This document shows positions 20,501 to 31,312 of a stretch of 64,000 nucleotides of DNA, in pieces (positions within the stretch are counted from its first letter, which is position 1; each line of letters opens with the position of its first letter). The stretch lies in the NCBI RefSeq assembly GCF_033115175.1, contig NC_084838.1, forward strand, positions 68,416,468 to 68,480,467. Reading direction: 5' to 3'. The DNA comes from Lepus europaeus (Eukaryota; Chordata; Mammalia; Lagomorpha; Leporidae). The position numbers and the translations under genes are program-made. Below the pieces are notes generated by a model. It ran no database searches, had not been told where the DNA came from, and saw only the letters and a program-made list of their open reading frames with translations.

Positions 20501-22584
20501 GTAGTTTATCATGAGGAAAGGACAACCTGAACTGGAACCCTAAATATCTAAAGATGGGGCCCTTCTTACAGGAGATGTCCTATCTTAAGCCTATAAGTAG
20601 GAAGTAGAAAAATTCCAGGTCCATGATTTCCACAATTGAGGGAAAGTCCAAAAGGACCAGATGGTGCTAAAGGTCCTCCTGTGAGTAAAATACTTTGACT
20701 GTAAACACTGAAAATTATTGGCCCCAGGAAGAAGAAAATGGAAAAGCTGGCTTCAAGGTCTGGGAAATACTCAAACTAGATTTCTCGAGGTAGTAGCTTC
20801 AGAAAAGGAGTCCCAGAGGCAAGAGTAGGGCACCTAGTGACATCTGCATATATCTATTGTTGGCTGCCTCCACCCAGTCCTGCACAAGCAACATGCAGGG
20901 AAGGATGGTTACATGGCCTTCTGTGTCCTGATCTTGGAGTGAGGAGGTAGAAGGGCAAAGGTAGCCATATAAGAGGGTTCTGTTTGAGATTTTTCCACCT
21001 AGGGGGTGGTAGACTGTCCATGCACATGCAGGAAGTCCTGTTTACTCTCCTGAAGGCTCTCTAGGGCCCCATGGGACCCCACATCACTGGTAAAAGTGAA
21101 TCATGTCTGTTAACTGGTGACAGGAACAGATTCTATTAGGTGCCCTCTGTGTGGTATCTGAGCTGAAGCCACAGGCTTTGCAGTGGGATCAACCCAGTCA
21201 TCAATCACAGAAGGAAGAATTCATTCCCAGGGACCTGTGGATTCCATTACAATGGGACTTACTGTTATCCATGCACCCCAATTGGTAATGGTTTTCCATG
21301 TCCACCACGGGGCATTTTGGGGCAGTAATTTGAGAGATACAGCCTTGGAGGGTGCCAGGCAGTTCTCACCAGCATGGGTTAGAGGATAGCTTTGTGCAGT
21401 GGGTCTCTTGAAGGCTCCTAGCCTCATCAGCCTCTGTGAAGTGGGAAGATCCTAGGTAGGCTTAGAAGTCAGTGCGCAGACCCCTTCAAAGAGGGTCACT
21501 TAACAACTGTGTGGAAGCCTTAGGGAGCACAAGTTCTTTGCACTGGAAACACCTGTGTGGAGCATAATCTGCCCACAGGTGTAAGTTTCCTATAAGAAAC
21601 CTGAGCAGGAAGCTTCTGAGGCTAGTTTGGACTAGGCCCACTTTGGGCTGAAAATGAGAAAATTAGACATACAGGTGCCCCTGGTTCCCATCAGTGTAAG
21701 ACAAGCTGCTGCAACCTTTGTTATTGCAGTTCAACATTTAGTTCTTTGTGGTGTCACATTTAGATGTTCTATGCTTGACTGAGGCAGATGGCCAAATGTG
21801 CCCATCTGTGGGCAAAGGTAAAATGAATTTTCTTATGTATCTGACGTATCTCAACTGCCAGGCCCATATGGGGTTTTCTTCTATAGTGTTCTGAACTAAG
21901 AAAGATTACATAATCAATGGATTTGGACAGAGTCTAATTGCTAAGTTTCCTGTTTCAAAGTTATATTATACTTTGGTGCAAAGACTCCATTTCAACACTA
22001 TAAAACTCTAATTTCAGCTTATATGAAAGCCTCTGTGGTCTCTAGTTCCAGGTGTTTTCTTGGTTTTAAGGGATATAGAATAAAAGTAACATGATATTCA
22101 TGTTAGAAAGGCAAAAATGTTTATTCCACACACTCACAAAACTTTTGAATTTTCCCTACATTAGCACACAAGTGGGCATGTAGCTTATAAGGTATCCAAT
22201 AGCATGCTTCCAACTCTACCTAGGAGGCAAAGTGATGAGAGATTATAAGAGCAATAAATAATAAATATAATGGTTATTATATTGTCCTGTTCTACCTCAA
22301 AGCTTTTTCACTCAGATTTTTCCTTCCATTACTCTATTGGTTAAAAATAAGACAACTTTCTTCTCCATAACATGCTTTCTTCAATTCCAGGACAACCATT
22401 CTCTGTTTTCTCCTACTTCTCTTTGCTGCTCTTCCTCTTTGTTGCTAATTCTTTCTTTTTTCCCAGCCATTTAATGCTGTGTCAGGACTTAGTTCATGGT
22501 CCTCTTTGTACTTAACCCTCACTTTCTTGGTGATCTTATCAGATTTCTTGGCTTTAATCTGTATGCTGTGAATCTCTGACATAT
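20501..22584. other. SINE-free 2 kb block, unresolved
   Basis: The longest SINE-free stretch of the first third. 21183-21427 has overlapping frames of 68 codons on both strands, no family recognised. From about 22080 the sequence becomes AT-rich. It may be an old LTR-retrotransposon interior or unique non-coding DNA. Confidence 0.3.
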
Positions 22585-22587
22585 AAG

Positions 22588-22882
22588 AGTACTTCAAAAA
22601 GTATGTGGGGGCAGGAATTTGGCTACTGGTAAAGGTGCAAATTAAGATTCCTGTGTCTCACATTGAGCACTGGGGTTTAATTTCCAGTTCTAGTCCCTCA
22701 TTCCAGCTTACACTAATGCAACATCCAGGAGGCAGTGGTGATGACTCCAGTAGTTGGGTCCTTGCCACACACGTGGAAGATGTAGATTGAGTTCCTGGCT
22801 TCAACCCCAGCTAAGCCTTGTCTAGTGTAGGCATTTAGGGTGTGAATCTCCCTCTCTCCTCTCCATGAACTTTTTGAAGACA
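22588..22882. mobile_element. palindromic MITE split by an old CSINE-like SINE
   Basis: Left end GTACTTCAAAAAGTATGTGG and right end CCATGAACTTTTTGAAGA are inverted repeats of each other. Between them lies an old + CSINE-like copy (about 22605-22850; TGGGTCCTTGCCACACACGT). The ends match the elements at 23797-23888 and 28511-28925. Confidence 0.6.
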
Positions 22883-22885
22883 CCT

Positions 22886-23320
22886 AATCACACTACAGGA
22901 GCACAAAGTCCAAGAGGGCTCATGCGTAACATTCATGAATTATAGAGTAACCACCTGAAAGTCTGACTTAGAGACACATGGCTTTATTCTACCTAGAGGA
23001 GTGGCCAAATGCAGCTGGTCGGTCACTAATCCATACCATCCAGCCAGAGTACACAGCATTAAATAGCAAGGACAGATTGCTATTTAATGGTCCAAACAGT
23101 GGACATGTTCCCCAGTGTTCTACAAGGCTATCAACTCAAAGACACAAGCCAAAGCTATATCTTGTTTACATTAGCCCTCCCCACCAGAATCTACTTAAGA
23201 TGCTAGGGTGAGGGGGCTATCCCAGAGGCCACCTCCAAGTCAGAGAAGGCTCTTTCTCAAGGGGAAAGGGTAGTTTTATGAGCCTTCTCTATACCCCTCA
23301 TATAGCTCTCAAATGCTATA
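22886..23320. other. no recognised feature
   Basis: Single-copy-looking DNA. A frame of 77 codons on + (22978-23211) matches nothing I know. Confidence 0.45.
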
Positions 23321-23480
23321 CTCCCACATCCAACTCAGGATCTTCCTCCTCAAAAGTGTTCTGTGATGGCCTTCCCTAACACAAATATCAAATCTGTTTT
23401 CCTAACTGTTTAGGCCAAAATTTGTTTTCTTTCTTGCTAATATGACATCTAGTCATCAAGATATGTTAGCTCTACTTTCT
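23321..23480 (+). mobile_element. possible L2 fragment
   Basis: AAAAGTGTTCTGTGATGGCC then TTCCCTAACAC resembles the L2 3' coding end (a 'gaggccttccctgacca' type signature). Weak, but consistent with L2 downstream at 23890. Confidence 0.4.
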
Positions 23481-23789
23481 TTATTTTTTTTATTTATTTA
23501 TTTTTTTGACAGGCAGAGTGGACAGTGAGAGAGACAGACAGAGAGAAAGGTCTTCCTTTTGCCGTTGGTTCACCCTTCAATGGCCACCGCGGCCAGCGTG
23601 CTGCGGCCGTTGCACCACACTGATCTGAAGGCAGGAGCCAAGTGCTTATCCTGGTCTCCCATGGGGTGCAGGGCCCAAGCACTTGGGCCATCCTCCACTG
23701 CACTCCTGGGCCACAGCAGAGAGCTGGCCTGGAAGAGGGGCAACCGGGACAGAATCCAGTGCCCTGACCAGGGCTAGAACCCAGTGTGA
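23481..23789 (-). mobile_element. young CSINE, 5' truncated
   Basis: Young A-tailed type. The tRNA-like head is missing: the copy stops at GGGCTAGAACCCAGTGTG. Target duplication AGCTCTACTTTC on both sides. 5' truncation with intact duplication is typical of incomplete reverse transcription. Confidence 0.94.
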
Positions 23790-23796
23790 GAGCTCT

Positions 23797-23888
23797 ACTT
23801 TCAAAATACTTGGATGTGTGGATTTCGAAACATTTTGCACCAAAATAAACATGTTTTAATTCCATTTTCCATGAACTTTTTGAAATAT
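23797..23888. mobile_element. palindromic MITE, second copy
   Basis: TTTCAAAATACTTGGATGTG ... TTCCATTTTCCATGAACTTT TTGAAATA: imperfect inverted repeat about 90 bp long with a central GGTGCAAAA-like block in reverse. Mariner-like by its look; name uncertain. Confidence 0.55.
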
Positions 23889-23889
23889 C

Positions 23890-24190
23890 CTCTATGTCCC
23901 AAGTCTAGCCTTTCCTCAACAACCTCCACAGTGAATATCTTGGTCACCTGGATTATTACTGCAGAAGCTTCATAACAGGTGGTCTGCTCCTATCTTTCCT
24001 ACCACTGGTCATAACATAGCAGCCAGAGTGATTTTTCTTAGAGCTAATTAAAATCATATTACTTTTCTGCTCAAAACATTGTGTTGGCTTCCAGTTTCAT
24101 TCAGAATAAAAGCCAAAAAATTTTTTTAATAATTTATAAAGCCAAAACTCGTAATTGGCCTTCAAGGCCTGAAATGATCTGAATCCCTTA
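23890..24190 (+). mobile_element. L2 LINE 3' part, piece 1
   Basis: Reads as L2: GCTCAAAACATTGTGTTGGC, TTCAGAATAAAAGCCAAAA, CCTTCAAGGCCTGAAATGAT CTG. Interrupted at about 24190 and resumes at about 24675. Confidence 0.75.
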
Positions 24191-24674
24191 AGACATGGTT
24201 CCAGCAGAAAACTATGGACACATTCAAGCGAGGATAGTTTGCAAAGAATTTAATAAAAAGGCTATTTTCAAAGATCTGAGCAGAGGAAAGAGAACCTCAA
24301 AGAATATGCAGTGCCCTGAATTCTGGTGACAACAGAGCTCAGATACCACCCCTAGGCCTTAAGGGGAAAGGGAGTGAGTGGATATCAGAGCTCCCCAAAC
24401 AGAGAAGACTATGGGGACTACCACCTGTCAGGAGCTGAACCCTTCCATTGAGGGATGAGGACATAGCCAACCATGAGAATCCTGCAGAGAGAGAAATAAA
24501 CACCCAGACCTCACTCTCCTCATTCTCTTCTGTAGGTGCCCAGGAGGGAGATCCAACTAGATGCCAGATGGCAAGGGTATAGTCCAGAGGGCACCTTCCT
24601 GGGCATAGAGAGAGTAAGGTGAAGAAGGTGAAAGGTGGGCTGGAAATGCATACAGAAGGCACTCAGCACACCCC
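24191..24674. mobile_element. old LTR-like insert in L2
   Basis: About 480 bp separating the two L2 pieces: CAAAGAATTTAATAAAAAGG, CTGTCAGGAGCTGAACCCTT, GCCCAGGAGGGAGATCC. It resembles an old ERVL-type LTR; I cannot name the family or fix the strand. Confidence 0.5.
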
Positions 24675-25110
24675 TCTAATCGCAGCTTCCCCTTTTCTTT
24701 TTATTCACTCCCTAGAACCACACTGGCATTATTCTACAACACCCTGATGCTGTCTTCTTTCTGGGGAATTGTTTTAGCTAATCCCCCTTCTGCCTGGAAC
24801 ATTCTTTCTCACATATTTTTGGGGATAATTTCCTCATTTTCCTGTCTTTACTCAGGTCTCATCATCCTCTCAAAGAAGACTACCTTTATCATCCATTTAA
24901 CACTGCCTCCCACCACTCAGCACTCCTGACCTGTCACCCTTTTCTTTTTCCCATAGCACTTATCATTTCCTACACACACTAGCCTTCACTATTTCCTTTA
25001 ACTCCCCCACTGAGATATGAGATCCAAAAGTGAAAGAGTCTTTTCCAACTTACTTCATTGATGTCTTCCTGGTGTCTAGATCATATAACATGTGCTTGAT
25101 GCTTGTTGAA
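24675..25110 (+). mobile_element. L2 LINE 3' end, piece 2
   Basis: CTTCTGCCTGGAACATTCTT, TTTACTCAGGTCTCATCATC, CCCATAGCACTTATCATTTC, then TGCTTGTTGAATAAACTAAT: the classic L2 3' end order. Confidence 0.85.
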
Positions 25111-25116
25111 TAAACT

Positions 25117-25222
25117 AATGATGCTCAAGTGCTTACTATCTGCTGAGTTCTACTTTCAGTGCTTTACATGGACAATTTTACATGAACAATGAGGGACTAT
25201 CATTTTTTACAGATGAGAAGAC
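25117..25222 (+). mobile_element. MIR SINE
   Basis: CAAGTGCTTACTATCTGCTG ... AGTGCTTTACATGGACAA ... TTTTTACAGATGAGAAGACT is the MIR core and 3' pattern. Confidence 0.75.
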
Positions 25223-25234
25223 TCCACTTTTTCA

Positions 25235-25420
25235 CATTTTTAAAAATATTTGTTTATTGAAAGAGTTGGGGGGGGGGGCTTCCATTTGCTAGGTCACTCC
25301 CCAGATGGTCTCAACAGCCAGGTCTGGACCATGCTGAAGCCAAGAGCCTAGAACTCCATGCAGGTCTCCCACATGGGTGGCAGGGACCCAAGCACTTGGT
25401 TTATCTTCTGTTGCTTTCCC
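25235..25420 (-). mobile_element. old CSINE, truncated
   Basis: Reverse tail AAAAATATTTGTTTATTGAA; a ten-G run at 25269-25278 replaces the GA tract; body to GCTTTCCCAAATGAG, head absent. Confidence 0.75.
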
Positions 25421-25580
25421 AAATGAGATGATACTAATGAGGAAACAATGATGACACGTTTCCAGAGCATTCCATGAAAATGAGACCCTAGTATAAGCAG
25501 TAGTGTTGGCAGAAATTGGAAAGCATAAGATTGGCAGAACTGAAGTAAGATAAAGACACAGTACACTCTTGGTAAGACTC
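25421..25580. other. short spacer
   Basis: No recognised feature. Confidence 0.5.
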
Positions 25581-25722
25581 TTTTTAAGATTTATTTTTTA
25601 TCTATTTGAAGGGCAGAGTTATAGAGAGAGAATGGGAGAGAGAGAGAGAGAGGTTCTACATCCACTGGTTCACTCCCCAAATGTCCCCAATGGCAAGGGC
25701 TGGACCAGGCCAAAACCCAAGT
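25581..25722 (-). mobile_element. CSINE, 5' truncated
   Basis: Tail AAGATTTATTTTTTATCTAT and body to GGCTGGACCAGGCCAAAACC; the head half is missing. Confidence 0.88.
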
Positions 25723-25927
25723 GTGGGTTTTTCTTATAAGGATACTGGACTAAAATATCAAAGAAGAAAACAGTAAAATCTCCCATCCTGACTACACAGA
25801 TTCAATGTATGTCTGGGAACATGAATAAAAAATCTTTAATTGCTCCATTGATAATTTCAGGAGTAATTATATAATCCTATAAAGGACCTTGAGAAGAAAC
25901 AGGGAGGTGCCTTGCAAGAGTCAAAAT

Positions 25928-26245
25928 GGAGGTTTCAGCATTGTGGTGCAGCGGGTTAAGCCTCTGCTTGTGATTCTGGCATCTCATGTTAGAATGCTGA
26001 TTTAAGTCCCAGCTGCTGTGCTTCCAATCCAGCTTTCTACTAATGTACTTGCTTGAGCCTCTGCCACCCAAGTGGGAGACCAAGATGGAATTCCTGGTTC
26101 CTGGCTTCAGCTTGGTCCATCCCCAGTCATCGCAGCCATTTGGGAAATGAACCAGCAGCCAGCAGATGAAAGATTCTCTCGCGTGCTTGCTCGCTCTCAC
26201 TCTTTCTCCCCTATTGTATCTTTAAAATAAACAAATGAATAATAA
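25928..26245 (+). mobile_element. CSINE, diverged
   Basis: Head GGTTTCAGCATTGTGGTGCAG. Part of the middle palindrome is deleted (CTTGCTTGAGCCTCTGCC). Tail TTAAAATAAACAAATGAATA. Confidence 0.88.
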
Positions 26246-26363
26246 ATAGAATATTTTTTAAAATAGTCCAAATGGAAGGTCCTATAAAAAATGTCTAAAA
26301 GATTTTAAAATGAATAAATCAACCTAACAAACTGCTAACTAAAATGTTTTTGAGAAATACACT

Positions 26364-26669
26364 TTTTTAAAAAAGATTTATTTATTTATCTGAAAGAACT
26401 ACAGAAGAAAAGAGAGAGGTTTTTCATTCACTGGTTTACTCCCCAGATGGCCTCAATAGCCAGTACTGGGCCAGACCAAAGCCGGCAGCCAGGAACTTCA
26501 TCCAGGACTCCCACATGGGTGGCAGTGGCCCAAACACTAGGGCCATCTTGCACTGCTGTTCTCAGGAAGCTTGCTCAGAAGTGTAGCAACTGGGACATGA
26601 ACTGGCCTCCAAATAGCATACCAGTGTCACATGTAGCAGCTTTACCCACTACGCCACAATGCCAGCCCC
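26364..26669 (-). mobile_element. CSINE
   Basis: AAAGATTTATTTATTTATCT tail; head end CGCCACAATGCCAGCCCC. Confidence 0.92.
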
Positions 26670-26671
26670 TG

Positions 26672-26840
26672 CCCAACTGTTTTTGTCAATAAAGTTTCAC
26701 TGGGATACAGCCATGCCTACCCATTTCTTTATGGGTAGTTTTGAGTTAAAACAGCAAAGCTGAGTAGTTTATAAAAAGTTTTAACATATTTGTTCTCTGG
26801 TCCTTGACCAAAAAAGTTTGCCAATCTCTGACCTAAATGA
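26672..26840. mobile_element. hAT-Charlie-type MITE (MER58/MER33-like)
   Basis: TTTTTGTCAATAAAGTTTCA CTGGGATACAGCCATGCC ... GAGTAGTTTATAAAAAG ... TTGACCAAAAAAGTTTGCC AATCTCTG. This is the familiar AAAGTTTGCCGACCCCTG-ended element, diverged. Confidence 0.7.
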
Positions 26841-26926
26841 CTAAAAATATAAAATGCAATTTCATTCAAAGTGTACAAATTTAAATATAATTTCTTCAAC
26901 AAATATAAACTAAATTACTGTATAAA

Positions 26927-27243
26927 TTTTTAAGACCTATTTATTTATTTGAAAGTCAGTGATACACAGAGAGAGGAGAGGCAGAGAGAAAGAGAGGTCT
27001 TCCATCCACTAGTTCACTGCCCAGTAGGCCACAATGGCCAGAGCTGCACCAATCTGAAGCCAGGAGCCAGAAGCTTCTTCTGGATTTCCTAAGCGGGTGC
27101 AGGGGCCCAAGCACTTAGGCCATCTTCTACTGCTTTCCCAGGCCATAGCAGAGAGTTGGATCAGAAGCGGAGCAGCCAGGACACGAACCGGTGCTCATAT
27201 GGGATGCCGGCACTGGAGGCAGCGGCTTTACCCGCTACGCCCC
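26927..27243 (-). mobile_element. CSINE
   Basis: AAGACCTATTTATTTATTTG tail; head end CCCGCTACGCCCC. An 18-bp target duplication AAATTAYTGTATAAATTT flanks it, with one mismatch. Confidence 0.95.
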
Positions 27244-27282
27244 AAATTATTGTATAAATTTAAAACTTCAGATTTCTTTCAT

Positions 27283-27567
27283 GGGAATGGGCATTGAGCC
27301 TAGAGTTAAGATGTCCATATCCCTCATCAGAGTACCTATGTTCAAGTCCTGGCTCTAGCCACTGACTCCAGCTTCCTGCTAATGCAGACCCTGAGAGGCA
27401 GCAGTGAAGGCTTAAAGTAACTAGGTTCCTGCCCTCCTGTGTGGGACACCTGGCTTGAGTTCCTGGTTCCTGGCTTTGGCTTGGCCCAGTGTGGGCTGAT
27501 CCTGGCATTTGGAGAGGGATAGGAGTTTCTCTCTTTCTCTCAAGTAAATAAAAAATAAGAAAATAAA
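27283..27567 (+). mobile_element. old CSINE
   Basis: Diverged + copy: GGGCATTGAGCCTAGAGTTA head, CTGCCCTCCTGTGTGGGACA middle, tail CAAGTAAATAAAAAATAAG. Confidence 0.75.
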
Positions 27568-27581
27568 ATTACTTTTTTGTT

Positions 27582-27872
27582 TTTTAAAAATTTACTTGTT
27601 TGAGAGACAGAAAGACAAACAGAATAGGTTCTCAACAATGATTCACTCCATCAAATTCCCACAATAACCAGAACTAACACAGTGCTAAAGCCAGAAGCCC
27701 TGAACTCTATGCAAGTCTCCTATATGGGTAGCAAGAACACAACTACGTGAGCCATCACTGCTGACTTCCAAGGTCTGCATTAGCAGGACGCTGGAGTCAG
27801 GAGCTATGGCTAGAGATCAATCCACTATGATTTATGACACGGTATCTTAATCACTAAGCCAAATGCCCACCT
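27582..27872 (-). mobile_element. old CSINE
   Basis: Diverged - copy: AAAAATTTACTTGTTTGAGA tail, TCCTATATGGGTAGCAAGAA middle, end CTAAGCCAAATGCCCACC. Confidence 0.72.
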
Positions 27873-27916
27873 CTTTACATATTTTTGAAAAGTTATTTTT
27901 CTTTTAAAGTTTGCTG

Positions 27917-28178
27917 AAGGGCCCAGTGCTGTGGCGCAGCAGGTTAACACCCAGGCCTGAAGTGCCAGCATCCCATATGTGCGCTGGTTCGAGACCAGGC
28001 TGCTCCACTTCTGATCCAACTCTCTGCTGTGGTCTGGGAAAGCAGTAGAAGATGGCCCAAGTCCTTGGGCCCCTGCACCCACTTGGGAGATCCGGAAGAA
28101 GCTCCTGGCTCCTGGCTTTGGATTGGCGCAGCTCTGGCCGTTGCACCCAATTGGGGAGTGAACCAGCAGATGTAAGAG

Positions 28179-28209
<31 letters not shown>

Positions 28210-28271
28210 GCCTCTCCTTCTCCGTGCGTAACTCTGACTTTCAAATAAATAAATAAATCTTTAAAAAAATA
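27917..28271 (+). mobile_element. CSINE, well preserved
   Basis: GGGCCCAGTGCTGTGGCGCAG head, full body with CCGGAAGAAGCTCCTGGCTC, tail AAATAAATAAATAAATCTTT. Confidence 0.95.
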
Positions 28272-28510
28272 AAGTTTTCTGAATGACCTACTAAAATCAA
28301 AAGGCAAAACATGTTATTATTAAGGAATTATAACATAATTTTAAATAAATACAATAAATAAGATTTAAAGTCAAAACTAAATAGAATGTTAAAAATCATT
28401 AAATTTTTGGAAAATGCAAATAAATCTTACTAAATCTTACCAAACATAAAAGTAACACAATATCAGTATTCACTATCCATCCTGTAGCCAATGTTAACAG
28501 CATCATTTGT

Positions 28511-28925
28511 GGGATTTTCAAAAAGTTCATGGAAAAGTGGAATGTAAAGATAATGCAAATTTTATATGAACTTTAAAAAAAAAAAAGATGTATTTATTTG
28601 AAAGGTGGGGAAGGAGAGCAGGAAAGAGTGAGATAGAGGTTTTTCAACTGCTAATTTGCTCTCTAAATGGCCACACAGCCAGGTCTGGGCCAGGCTCAAG
28701 CCAGGAGCCAGGAACTCCATCCTGTTCTCCCACATAGGTGACAGGGTCCCAAGTATGTGGGACATCTTCTACCGCCTTCCCAGGCACAGCAGCAGGAAGC
28801 TCGATTAGAAGTGTAGTAGCCAGAACTCAAACTGGCACTCTGATATGGGATGCTGGCATTGTAAGCTGCAGCTTAATACAGTGTGCTAAAACACCAGCTC
28901 CTACATGAACTTTTAGAAGTCCCTT
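28511..28925. mobile_element. palindromic MITE, third copy, split by CSINE
   Basis: Left TTCAAAAAGTTCATGGAAAA then GTGGAATGTAAAGATAATGC; right CATGAACTTTTAGAAGTCCC. The inner CSINE (28573-28900) sits just inside the right terminal repeat. Confidence 0.6.
28573..28900 (-). mobile_element. CSINE inside MITE
   Basis: A-run and GATGTATTTATTTGAAAGG tail; head end AAAACACCAGCTCC. Duplication of ATATGAACTT / ACATGAACTT on the two sides. Confidence 0.92.
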
Positions 28926-29209
28926 CATCTTCTGTGTGTTATAGATATTGACCTACATATCTACAGCTTTAAAGATAATACAAATTGTTTAATATTCCTA
29001 AAGTTTCTCAGCCATAGGTGTTGTAAATACTGTACTAAGCAAATTTTTCAGTAAGCCTAGAACCATTGATTTATTAGGCTGTTCCACTACTGGGAAATGA
29101 TCATTGTTATGCAAGAATCCCTTGCATTCATACTATCTAAAAAGAAGAGTTTAACAAAATAATCTGTTATGTTATCTTACTTAACTACTTCTGCCACTCA
29201 AAATCATTT
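28926..29209. other. no recognised feature
   Basis: AT-rich spacer. Confidence 0.5.
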
Positions 29210-29439
29210 GGGGCCATTGTGGCATAGTGGGTAATGTAGCCCCCTGTGACATCCCATATGGGTGCCAGTTTGAGTCAAGGCTGCTCCACTTCTGATCTAG
29301 CTCCTTGCTGATTTTCCTGGGAAAGCATCCATGTGGGAGACCCATAGGAAGCTCCTGATTCCTGGCTTTGGCCTGGCCCAGCCCTGGCCACTGCAGCTAT
29401 TTGGGGATGGAACCAGCAGATGGAAGATAGATCTCTCTG

Positions 29440-29481
<42 letters not shown>

Positions 29482-29517
29482 TATAACTCTGACTTTCAAA
29501 TAAAATAAATAAATCTT
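29210..29517 (+). mobile_element. CSINE, body, tail split by next SINE
   Basis: GGGGCCATTGTGGCATAG head, middle palindrome deleted (AAAGCATCCATGTGGGAGAC), tail AAATAAAATAAATAAATCTT. Tail repeats after 29866. Confidence 0.92.
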
Positions 29518-29866
29518 TTTTTTTTTTTTTTGACAGGCAGAGTGGACAGCGAGAGAGAGAGAGAGAGACAGAGAGAAAGGTCTTCCTTTGCCGTTGGTTC
29601 ACCCTCCAATGGCCGCCGTGGCTGGCGCGCTGTGGCCGGCGCACCGCGCTGATCCGATGGCAGGAGCCAGGTGTTTATCCTGGTCTCCCATGGGGTGCAG
29701 GGCCCAAGCACTTGGGCCATCCTCCACTGCCCTCCCGGGCCACAGCAGAGAGCTGGCCTGGAAGAGGGGCAACCGGGACAGAATCCGGTGCCCCGACCGG
29801 GACTAGAACCTGGTGTGCCGGCGCCACAAGGCGGAGGATTAGCCTGTTGAGCCACGGCGCTGGCCA
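29518..29866 (-). mobile_element. young A-tailed CSINE in tail of older SINE
   Basis: T-run, GACAGGCAGAGTGGACAGCG, head end GAGCCACGGCGCTGGCC. The duplicated target AAATAAATAAATCTT is the older SINE's tail. Confidence 0.95.
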
Positions 29867-29890
29867 AAATAAATAAATCTTAAAAAGAAA

Positions 29891-31312
29891 GTGATATGAT
29901 TCCACAAACCAAGGTGAAGCCAGTTATTGACAAAGATGAAGAGGACCAAAAAGAGATGGAATTTCAGGAAGAGGTCACTGAAAATCCTATTCTAGAGCTG
30001 ATTACAGAAGAGCAGTTGGTTGAGAGAAAGAGGAAACTATAGGAGAAGAAAATGTGCATTAAAGCTTTGGCCTCTGCCATTGTATCAGATCCAGAAAGCA
30101 ATATTAAGAAACTTAAAGAACTACATTCCATGCTGATGGAATAGGACCTGATGTAGCTTTTACTGTTTGAAAGCTGGTGATGGTTTTGCTGATGGAGTTA
30201 TTTAGACATTATTACTTCATATAAAATCTGGCTCCTAACAGAAGCTGAAAAATCTTCCAAGATTTGCAAAGTAACCCAAAAGTTAAGAGAATTTGAAGAA
30301 GGTCTGGTTTACCAATACAAATTCTATTTGGAAAATCTGGAGCAAATGATTAAATATTGGAAGCAAAGGAGGCTGAAGAAAAGTAAAACTTAAACTGTAC
30401 ACAGAAACTCTGAATATTGTGTTTGCAACCTACTTCAGAATACTGAAGAAGGCACAGAGGTCACCTCTCTTGCTAGCAGTTCTAGAAGGTCTTACCAAGT
30501 TTGGTTACCTTATAAATATCAAGTTTTTTGATAGTTTATTAACAGTTCTTCATACTATCATTGAGTCTGGTGATGTAAGCTATCAAGAAAGTCTTCACTG
30601 TGTCCAGACTGCTTTTCATATTCTTTCTGGGCAAAGTGATGTTCTGAATATTGATCCAATGAAATTCTATACATGTCTCTACAAAACATTGTTCAAGTTA
30701 AATGCAGGTGCTACTAATGAAGATGTAGAGACTGTACTCCAGTGCCTTGACATGCTAACCATGCACAAACAGCAAGTTTCTCAACAACAAGCCCTGGCTG
30801 TCATCAAGTGTGTTTGTACCCATGCTCTTCATGTTCTTCCAAATTCAAGATGGGCATTTTAGCAAATACCAGAATATTAATGCATACTTTCCCAAAGACA
30901 AATCTGTTGCTTGACAGTGAACCTCAGGAAGTGGAGTTTTCCTCCCTGAGCTGGATGAACCTAAGTACTGTAATGCTCAGAACACAGTTCTCTGGGAATT
31001 GCATACACTGCACAGACAGTGCCGTCCCGTACTGCAGAGATTCGCAGCACACCTGATCACTACAGCACCTGCTGAAGGCTCCGAAGCACTCAGGCCCGAG
31101 CTGAGCTAAAGATCTGCTGCTGAACTCTTTGAGACTTAACAACATGGCAGCAATGACATTCAATCCTCCTGTGAATCATCACACTCTAAAAATATTGACA
31201 AAATTGTACAAAGGGTTTAATTTTTAAATAAAGATTTAAGTCAGCTAGTCAAAAGACATTGTAATGAATTTGCTACTCAGTCACCCTGGGATTTCAACAA
31301 ATATTTGAAAAT
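29891..31312 (+). pseudogene. NOC3L: processed pseudogene of NOC3L, 5' truncated and internally deleted
   Basis: An intronless, broken copy of the NOC3L mRNA (NOC3-like nucleolar complex protein; acts in 60S pre-ribosome export and DNA replication licensing). Recognised segments in order: [46 protein letters not shown] and [11 protein letters not shown]-like text, [70 protein letters not shown], and a C-terminal TKYLK-like end. Stops occur at 30040-30042 and 30142-30144, and the frame shifts several times; the best remaining frame is 30419-30862 (147 codons). At about 30380-30386 the text jumps from WKQRRLKKS to [10 protein letters not shown], omitting about 165 codons of the parent as I remember it. 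The N-terminal quarter is also missing and no clear poly(A) tail follows. Not functional as protein. Confidence 0.9.

Noticed and set aside
30419-30862. 147-codon frame as an intact gene
   Set aside because: It is the undamaged middle of the NOC3L retrocopy; upstream stops, frameshifts and missing ends show a pseudogene.
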